From: Dunaliella salina
Lineage: Eukaryota; Chlorophyta; Chlorophyceae; Chlamydomonadales; Dunaliellaceae
Direction of reading: 5' to 3'
NCBI GenBank assembly: GCA_002284615.2
Contig: MU070351.1
Coordinates: forward strand, 23,751 to 35,089
DNA length: 11,339 bases
A model generated the notes under the pieces. It saw nothing but the letters and a program-made list of their open reading frames with translations, had not been told where the DNA came from and searched no databases. Each line of letters begins with the position of its first letter. The first letter of the stretch is position 1. Positions 6,600-11,339 of this stretch are shown here, piece by piece. The position numbers and the translations under genes are program-made.

Positions 6600-7228
6600 C
6601 CCACTAGTGATTCGTGTTGCCAAGTCAGTACATCTTACAGGACATGATCTGCGCATGACAGAACACCTCTTTTCTGATTTCCCCTCTGCTCACAGAGTTC
6701 TTCAAGACGAGACGGGCACTTCTTACTACACTCAGGCTAGTTCTGGGGATGTCTTTCATTTCTTACAGGACCAAACTAATGAGACTTATCGTTTTATTTC
6801 TAATCTCATGGATATTTATTCTGTGGATGGAACAGTTCATCAGGGCGGCCAAACAACTTGGCTGAAGGTCAAACCCAATTGTAACACCGTACTTGCGGAA
6901 AGATATTTCTTATAAACCATTGCGCAGCATTTTGTGCTTACGACTGTCCAGTCACAATTTTGAGGTGGAAACCCAATGGCATCAAGGGAATAGATGCCCA
7001 TACGAGCTCAGGATTTGCAACAAATGTGATTGACACACTGTGCAAGATGAAGAGCACATTATTCTGGACTGCCCTTCTGAGGACCTGGCAGGCTTGCGCA
7101 TTCAGTTTCAGCATCTGTTTTCTTCATGGCCTGGAAATGATGCAACGCGGCTTCGAGACTTCATGAACCAGACTGATGTCTTAGAATTAGCCAAGTTTGT
7201 GTCTGCTTGCTTGAAATGCTGTGCCTGA
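6600..7228 (+). mobile_element. Second LINE family: decayed C-terminal end with zf-RVT-like motif
   Basis: From about 6890 the frame reads YLRKDISYKPLRSILCLRLS, then a block with CPYELRICNKCD, a TGA stop, and HTVQDEEHIILDC. Next come LRIQFQHLF and ATRLRDFMNQTDVLELAKFV, ending SACLKCCA and TGA at 7226-7228. The C-x2-C-x9-H-x4-C pattern with DEEH and a following hydrophobic helix is typical of the tail of LINE reverse-transcriptase proteins. It differs clearly from copies A-E, so this is another family. Upstream, a different frame (6568-6915) is open for 115 codons (GDVFHFLQDQTNETYRFISN) and may belong to the same element before a frameshift near 6870-6890, but I do not recognise it. Confidence 0.65.
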
Positions 7229-7653
7229 GTTTTGAGCAATGCGTTCAATTTTCCTAGTCTGGTCTGGTTACAGACCTCTGTGTTTCCGCTCAGCTGCCCT
7301 TAAGGACAGTACTGTCAGGCAGGCCCTGTCCAGCAAGCTCAAGACCCACCCTTGGGCATCGAGCATGCACTCCAACATCGCAGCAAGGACCCACTTCCCT
7401 GTGAGAGCCAAGCACAAAAAACTTTGTATCTGATGGTTTTCAGGACATCGGGCATGCATCATGACGTCTTGTCCAAACGAAAATGTCTGTGAGAACGTTG
7501 CTCAACCATGCTCAACCACTTGCACTGCAGAGCTTTCAGTGTCATATAAATGACATTTCATTTGTTAGCCATCTAAGTCATCCTTTCCTCCCCCCCCCTC
7601 CTGCACAGAGATGTATTTCCGTTTCAAAGTATCCTTGCTCACTCGCGGCAAGC
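7229..7653. other. No recognisable gene; contains a poly(C)/pyrimidine tract
   Basis: The first half may be the 3' untranslated part of the LINE ending at 7228. A plus-strand frame of 64 codons (7239-7433) shows no family features. At 7581-7608 a pyrimidine tract with nine consecutive C ends in CTGCACAG, which has the form of a plus-strand 3' splice site. No matching exon could be identified. Confidence 0.4.
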
Positions 7654-7802
7654 TCATTTGACTGATGCCTCCTTGTTGATGTCGGCCCTCAGGCTTCCCA
7701 GGCTTCCGATCCTGCAATGCAGACAATCAGGTGCACAGGGTCAAATGCCTTGAATGTAACCCCCTGTTATCGGAAGCAGTGCACTCACGGCGCAAGGTGC
7801 AG
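7654..7802 (-). CDS. Possible small 3'-terminal exons of an unknown gene (doubtful)
   Basis: On the minus strand a 14-nt candidate exon (7789-7802) lies between an acceptor ending CTTGCACAG and a donor GCC|GTGAGT. A 76-78 nt intron with acceptor ATTGCAG follows, then an exon from 7711. Joined, one frame gives LHLAP and IGSLGSLRADINKEASVK with TGA at 7654-7656. Another frame of the second exon is also open for about 48 codons (LPRVSKDTLKRKYISVQ), so the frame is uncertain. The GTGAGT donor and the tiny exon resemble those of the cyclophilin gene. No upstream exon was found, because the sequence above is repeat R. I do not recognise the product. Confidence 0.2.
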
Positions 7803-7859
7803 CTGTGCAAGGAGGCTGCTCTTGGCATCTCTCCACCATCACCCGCGCACCATAAGTTT

Positions 7860-8005
7860 TGTCTCTTGCCCTCTCCTAGGCTAGTTTTGTCTAGTTCAGG
7901 TAGAGGGCCCCCTGGTGAGGCCCCTAACTTTCGTTAGGGGTTCTTCCCTTAATGCACGTGGCCTTTGGCTTGCGTAGACTTTTCTTTTCTTATCTTTCCT
8001 ATATG
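7860..8005 (-). repeat. Repeat R, copy 4 (minus orientation)
   Basis: Read on the minus strand: an A-rich run, AAGTCTACGCAAGCC, GTGCATTAAGGGAAG, then a shortened middle, GGGGCCTCACCAGGGGGCCC, ACTAGACAAAACTAGCCTAG and GAGAGGGCAAGAG. The order and spacing match R copies 1 and 2, except that the AAGCTAGC short repeats are replaced by a CCCCTAACGAAAGTTAGGGG-type palindrome at about 7919-7938. No coding is seen. Confidence 0.75.
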
Positions 8006-8046
8006 CCTCCACATCCACGTTCTGGGCCTCACAGGTCTGCGCCAGG

Positions 8047-8114
8047 GAAGAAAAGAAATGGAAAACTACGTAGGCAGTGGAAATACTCCCTACTTCAAGT
8101 AAGGAAAAGAGGAT
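8047..8114 (+). repeat. R-type end, plus orientation, facing away from copy 4
   Basis: An A-rich run leads into AAAACTACGTAGGCAGTGG, ACTCCCTAC and AAGTAAGGAAAAG. This matches closely the complement of the T-rich right end of the insertion at 2113-2324, where AAAAACTACGTAGGCAGAGG is followed by CTCCCTAC and ATTAAGGAAAA. It is thus a second copy of that element's end. It lies about 45 bp from the A-rich end of R copy 4 and points the other way. Confidence 0.6.
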
Positions 8115-8740
8115 ACCTAGGGCCAAGGCACCAACTGTACCCTGCAACAAGAGAAACTAAAGATAGAAGTCAGGGAAGGAAAGCAGGTTGCTGACCCAAG
8201 CACTCTCGTCAGGGCCACCACATCCACATTATTTGATGTCATCTTGCACCCACTCAACACTCCCAATTGTGTCTGCACCTGCTGGCAACCTTTTTCTGCT
8301 TGTCCCTGAGCTGTGCAAATTAAGGCCCATTGCGAATCCCAGGCCCTTGTTTGCGAGATGACCTCTCATCTTGAATGGAGTCATTGCACCTTTTGCATGC
8401 CTACGTTGCATTTAACTGCAATGGTTTCAGGCGTTCCAAACGCTAGATAAGCAACCTGCATTGCTTTATTATGCCCTAACATGCAAAAAAAGCTCTGAGC
8501 CTCCCCAGGAATTTGATGAATGCTCTGTTGCTTTCCATCCAAAAGTAAAGTCTGTTCGTCAAACTCACACGGATCGCTAAGTAGTCAGCAGGAGTTCTTC
8601 ATAATTGTGGCCTGATGACAAGGCAGAGCCTCTGAGGAGATTATAATAGATCGTAATAAATCAAAGTAGGTCATTGCAGATCATAAAAATGCTCCAGGCA
8701 CAGGAGGACTGCCTCGTTATCCCTGCAGTTTCTGAAATCC
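8115..8740. other. No recognisable gene
   Basis: Both strands were read without finding a family match. The minus-strand frame of 60 codons at 8229-8411 has no features. An AT-rich stretch (8640-8690) contains three GATC-centred repeats (AGATCGTAATAAATC, then GCAGATCATAAA). The part next to 8740 would be the 3' untranslated region if the Gln-rich frame at 8741-9325 is a gene; no clear polyadenylation signal is visible on the minus strand. Confidence 0.4.
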
Positions 8741-9325
8741 CTACTTTAATCCCATGTCTCTCAGCTGCCGAAGCAGCATCCTTAGTCCCACATACCTCTC
8801 TTCGCTTTTTACCTCATCCGGCACTGGCACCTCTGCTTGCCTCACCTTATTTTTGGGGATGGGCACAAAAGGCAAGGAGACCTCGCCATGTCCCCCAGGG
8901 TGATGCTGCCCCCCACCACCATGAAACCCCTCCTGGATGCCTTGTTCTTGCTCGCCCTGTATATGCTGCTCATGCTGTTGCTCCTGTTGCTGCTGGATGC
9001 CTTGTTCTTGCTCGCCCTGCACATGCTGCTTGAGCTGTTGCTCATGTTGCTGCTGCTGTTGTTGAGCATTGCCTGCACCTGTGCTGACTTCAAGATGGCC
9101 TTCACCATTGCCCTGGGACGCCTCTCCACCCACTGGAGGAGCAAGCACCGGGAAGGGCAGTGCCAACGACGCCTTCAGCTGCGCCACCAGCTTCCCTTCC
9201 CCTACCCCATCAGGCCCCCCTCCTGCTGCTCCACTGTTCTGGGGACCAGTTCCGGCTGCCTCATGTGTTGCTGGTGAGGGGTGCATGGTGGGGCCCAGCA
9301 AACCTGCAGCCAGAATCAAACACAA
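8741..9325 (-). CDS. Gln-rich low-complexity protein, hypothetical, possibly one exon
   Basis: The minus-strand frame has up to 194 codons. Residues 1-85 are Gly/Pro/Ala-rich, with a short charged stretch around KLVAQLKASLALPFPVLAPP. A Gln/His/Glu-rich region follows, with a tandem 20-residue unit (HVQGEQEQGIQ repeated as HIQGEQEQGIQ), encoded by a 60-bp DNA repeat at 8935-9054. After a Gly-His-rich linker it ends in a charged, possibly helical tail, PDEVKSEERYVGLRMLLRQL then RDMGLK and TAG (8741-8743). The first Met (9323-9325) lies in R-like sequence. A later Met at 9284-9286 follows CCACC, and an acceptor-like CTGCAG lies near 9304, so the true start is unsettled. I do not recognise the family. 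The opposite-strand Leu-rich frame is its shadow. Confidence 0.35.
   Translation of the reverse strand: MCLILAAGLLGPTMHPSPATHEAAGTGPQNSGAAGGGPDGVGEGKLVAQLKASLALPFPVLAPPVGGEASQGNGEGHLEVSTGAGNAQQQQQQHEQQLKQHVQGEQEQGIQQQQEQQHEQHIQGEQEQGIQEGFHGGGGQHHPGGHGEVSLPFVPIPKNKVRQAEVPVPDEVKSEERYVGLRMLLRQLRDMGLK
8935..9054. repeat. 60-bp minisatellite, two copies
   Basis: The unit starting GGATGCCTTGTTCTTGCTCG occurs at 8935-8994 and 8995-9054 with a handful of differences, and is followed by further CTG/TTG triplets to about 9063. The period is a multiple of three, so the minus-strand Gln-rich frame is kept open through the repeat. Confidence 0.9.
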
Positions 9326-9720
9326 CTGTCATAGTTGTCTGCGAAACACTGTGCATTGGTCTTTGCAGCACTTGGCCGATTCTGGATGCCTCCTGTGTCG
9401 CTTGAGGGGGGTGCGAGGTGGGTCCAAACAGGCCTGCTGCCGGCATCGTACATGACCATCCAAGAAAAGAAACAAAGAGAAGTCTATGTTGGCCAGAGGC
9501 CACGTTCTTGAAGGCAAGGTTTCTTTACTAGCAAGCCAGCAGGGGCCTCAACGAAGGGTACCCTCAAGGCCTCAACACAGCTTGCCAAGGTGAAAATCAG
9601 AAACAGAGCTAATAACTGTCACAGTTGTCTACCGAACGATGTGCACTGGCCTCAGGCAGCACTTGGGGGCACAAGCAACATCTAGCAGGCCTGCAGCACA
9701 TTGACAAACAACATGTGTGT
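9259..9720 (+). repeat. Repeat R, copy 5, with diverged tandem subunits
   Basis: A segment at about 9259-9310 (GCTGCCTC, GGTGCATGGTGGG, GCAGCCAGAATC) recurs at 9385-9436 (ATGCCTCC, GGTGCGAGGTGGG, GCTGCCGGCATC). A second segment, AACTGTCATAGTTGTCTGCG with GTGCATTGG, at about 9321-9360 recurs at about 9614-9650 (AACTGTCACAGTTGTCTACC, GTGCACTGG). Between them is the R head: AAGAAAAG at 9462, AGAAGTCTATGTTGGCC, GCCTCAACGAAGGGTACCC. The order of blocks matches the tandem subunits of R copies 1 and 2, more diverged. The right limit near 9720 is approximate. Confidence 0.6.
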
Positions 9721-10195
9721 GTCTGCTGCTTGCACATAAGTTTGCAAGTGTAAAATGAAAGTGGAGTCCAGTGTGAAAGTGTGGTGCTACGCGCCAGGGA
9801 CCAGCAGGCTCGCAGCCAGTTTCATGAGCCCCATGCAGTGAGACACCCAAATGCCCAAGCCAGCAACAGTGTATCAACACAGACATTGATTGTTGACGGC
9901 GTCAAGCAAAATTCAGGATACCGACAGTTCTGTGCGGTTTCTTTTCAAGAACAAATTTCTGGGTGCATACGACATTTTGACATTTTGAGGAATGATTGGG
10001 TTTATGATTTCTGGGCGGCCTAAAATCGCCATCAATTACACATTTACCCATTTTTGGTGATTTTTTTGCCCAGCTTAGAACTCAATTGACAGCATGATGC
10101 CTCTTTCACCTGAGACTTGCAGGCCCTCTTGGCCCAATTTCCCAACATATATGCTTTGCTGCTTCATGATGACTTGAATAGGGCTTAAAAATCCA
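9721..10195. other. No recognisable gene; contains one hairpin
   Basis: The plus-strand frame of 80 codons at 9781-10023 has no features I can name. An imperfect inverted repeat is present at 10011-10073. The octamer CATTTTGA occurs twice in tandem at about 9973-9988. I see no repeat R blocks beyond 9720. Confidence 0.4.
10011..10073. repeat. Imperfect inverted repeat (about 20-bp arms)
   Basis: CTGGGCGGCCTAAAATCGCC at 10011-10030 pairs with GGTGATTTTTTTGCCCAG at 10056-10073. There is a perfect outer CTGGGC/GCCCAG, an A/T-rich mismatch zone, and an inner AAATCGCCA/TGGTGATTT arm with one G-T pair. The loop is about 22 nt. It could be a small foldback element or chance; no target-site duplication was found. 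Confidence 0.5.
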
Positions 10196-10697
10196 GTGCT
10201 GGAGCTCGTCCCCAGCCACCCTGAGTTCACTCATAGGCATCTTGAGCTCCTACTGGTCCACTCTTCAGGCCATCTGAAATGCTCTCACATCGCCAGGAAA
10301 ATGTTCATAGATACTGACCCTGTGTGTCAAGACGCAAGCGTTAAAAACATGCGAATCACAGTGGTACCAAAGCCAAAAGGAGCCGTACTCGAACAGCAGT
10401 GAGTGTACTGCAACCAGTGCAGTGACTTCACACTGTGAAATGGAATTGACTTTTAATGGTGCAAATTGGACGTCAACGTCAGATTACCGTCATTTACGAT
10501 GGGTCTACACCCGACGATGTGAAATTATCAGTAACGCTGCGAGAAATGAACCGTCAAGAACTGAAGCGAGCGAGGGCGCCCTCACTCACGCACTCGAGCT
10601 GCCCGAGAACGAGCTCAAGCACTTGCTTCTCACCTTCAAGTCATCTCAACACCGCAAAGCATACCTGTTGGCAAACAAGCCAAGAGAGTTCGCCCAG
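10196..10697 (+). CDS. Possible exons of an unknown plus-strand gene (doubtful)
   Basis: A plus-strand frame open from 10196 contains SHIARKMFIDTDPVCQDASV and MRITVVPKPKGAVLEQ, and runs into a donor, CAGCA|GTGAGT, at 10399. After a candidate acceptor ATTATCAG (ending 10531), a frame containing THALELPENELKHLLLTFKS and HRKAYLLANKPREFAQ ends at a donor, CAG|GTGAAG, at 10698. The splice phases of these two pieces agree, and the second also agrees with the frame from 10957. This is suggestive only: no family is recognised, and phase agreement has a fair chance of arising at random. An alternative frame from 10456 (ITVIYDGSTPDDVKLSVTLR) is also open. Confidence 0.2.
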
Positions 10698-10879
10698 GTG
10701 AAGGTTTCAAGTTGCAGAAGTTGATCGGAGTGGGCCGAAAAGCATCGAAAATGGTGCAAAGTGTAAATTTTGACGTTATTCTGCCGTAAACGCTGGATTT
10801 GCCCAATCATCAGTTGTAAAAAAAAAGCCATCGTCATTCACGGCCAGAATTTCATTTTTGACGGCAACGAGCACAAATT

Positions 10880-10899
10880 ACGCCTGACACATCAGGCGT
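10880..10899. repeat. Perfect 8-bp-stem hairpin
   Basis: ACGCCTGA, a CACA loop, and TCAGGCGT form a perfect stem of eight pairs with a tetraloop. It is followed at once by another TCAGG (10899-10903). No U-run follows, so a Pol III or bacterial-type terminator is not suggested. The function is unknown. Confidence 0.6.
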
Positions 10900-10956
10900 C
10901 AGGTCACATCACTGACCACAACAGCTAGGGCCTGGTCTGATCAATTGTTTTTCCAG

Positions 10957-11339
10957 GAAAGCAGAAGTAGAGGTCCTGGACGCTCAGGAAAGTTTGGGTG
11001 CATGAGTGCGCATGGTGGGCAGCCAGATCTTTGGATTGAAGCGCTCCATTCCGCAGTGGATGCTGCTCCCATGTCAACCGCGTTGCAAGACTCGGTCAGG
11101 CCTGAGTCCTTGCTGACCAAGTTGAAATCCACATCTTGCCAAGTCCATTTGGTATTTGCTGCCGCACATGAAGGTGACGCTGACAAAAGGTGTAAGTGCA
11201 TGGGAAACCTAGGGCCCACTCCCTTGGAGCAGCGGCTGCCCTCATCTCAGACAAACCTTTTTGGGGACTTTGCATGCATGCTCATCACACCTGCGACAGC
11301 CTCTGTATTTCTCAGACTTCTCAGACTTCTCAGACAAAC
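10957..11339 (+). CDS. Open frame running off the right edge, hypothetical (partial)
   Basis: A plus-strand frame is open from the TGA at 10885 to the window end, about 150 codons. A strong acceptor-like TTGTTTTTCCAG ends at 10956, so an exon could begin at 10957 with ESRSRGPGRSGKFGCMSAHG, continue GGQPDLWIEALHSAVDAAPM, STALQDSVRPESLLTKLKST and CQVHLVFAAAHEGDADKRCK. A possible donor, AAAAG|GTGTAAGT, lies near 11190, after which the frame stays open through LRLLRLLRQ, encoded by a short tandem repeat. The first internal ATG is at 11002-11004. I recognise no domain. The minus-strand frame at 10941-11219 is the competing reading and looks no better. Confidence 0.25.
11309..11335. repeat. 9-bp tandem repeat, three copies at the right edge
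   Basis: TTCTCAGAC occurs three times without a break at 11309-11335. The window then ends in AAAC, so TCTCAGACAAAC at 11328-11339 exactly repeats the 12 bases at 11245-11256. The unit is a multiple of three, so it does not close the plus-strand frame. Confidence 0.9.

Noticed and set aside
8935..9054. CRISPR-like array
   Set aside because: Two adjoining 60-bp units without spacers in a eukaryotic context; it is a minisatellite in a Gln-rich frame.
8837..9277. Plus-strand Leu-rich frame of 146 codons that looks like a membrane protein
   Set aside because: Its Leu runs are the complement of CAG/CAA-type Gln codons in the minus-strand frame, and the minus frame has the more protein-like end.
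10801..10830. Poly(A) tail of a retrocopy at the run of nine A
   Set aside because: The run is short, no upstream coding match or polyadenylation signal is visible, and no flanking duplication was found.

Overview
The window comes from a eukaryotic nuclear genome. It has GT-AG introns, a long dinucleotide microsatellite, degraded non-LTR retrotransposons (LINEs), SINE-like insertions, and no operon-like packing. The only gene recognised with confidence is a cyclophilin carrying the seven-residue loop insertion typical of plant and green-algal cyclophilins. From memory, the main LINE family resembles elements in algal genomes. An alga, probably of the green lineage, is therefore the best guess; this is inference and no species can be named.

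Layout. (1) 1-980, minus strand: the 5' half of a cyclophilin (peptidyl-prolyl isomerase) gene, split into six very short exons (41, 28, 24, 31, 72 and 14 nt) by introns of about 105-156 bp. The gene runs off the left edge, and its sixth intron starts beside the CA/TG microsatellite at 1-93. (2) 981-1475: upstream flank of that gene, with no recognisable coding. (3) 1476-6040: a retrotransposon graveyard. Truncated copies of one LINE family lie in alternating orientation (A plus, B minus, C plus, a scrap minus, E plus, D minus). They are joined by a second repeat, here called R, made of tandem subunits of about 270 bp. Two short insertions with target-site duplications, one of them a tRNA-like SINE, sit in this block, and the uninterrupted sister copies act as empty-site controls. 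(4) 6041-7653: a Cys/His finger-like fragment on the minus strand and the decayed 3' end of a second LINE family on the plus strand. (5) 7654-8114: doubtful small exons on the minus strand, then two R-type ends facing away from each other. (6) 8741-9325, minus strand: an open frame for a Gln-rich protein with a 60-bp tandem repeat, next to further R sequence up to about 9720. (7) 9721-11339: mostly unassigned, with two hairpins, some open plus-strand stretches whose possible splice phases agree, and short tandem repeats at the right edge.

The parts do not form a pathway. Apart from the cyclophilin, and possibly the Gln-rich frame and the right-edge frame, the window is best read as layers of old transposon insertion. 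Most long open frames in it are antisense or out-of-frame shadows.
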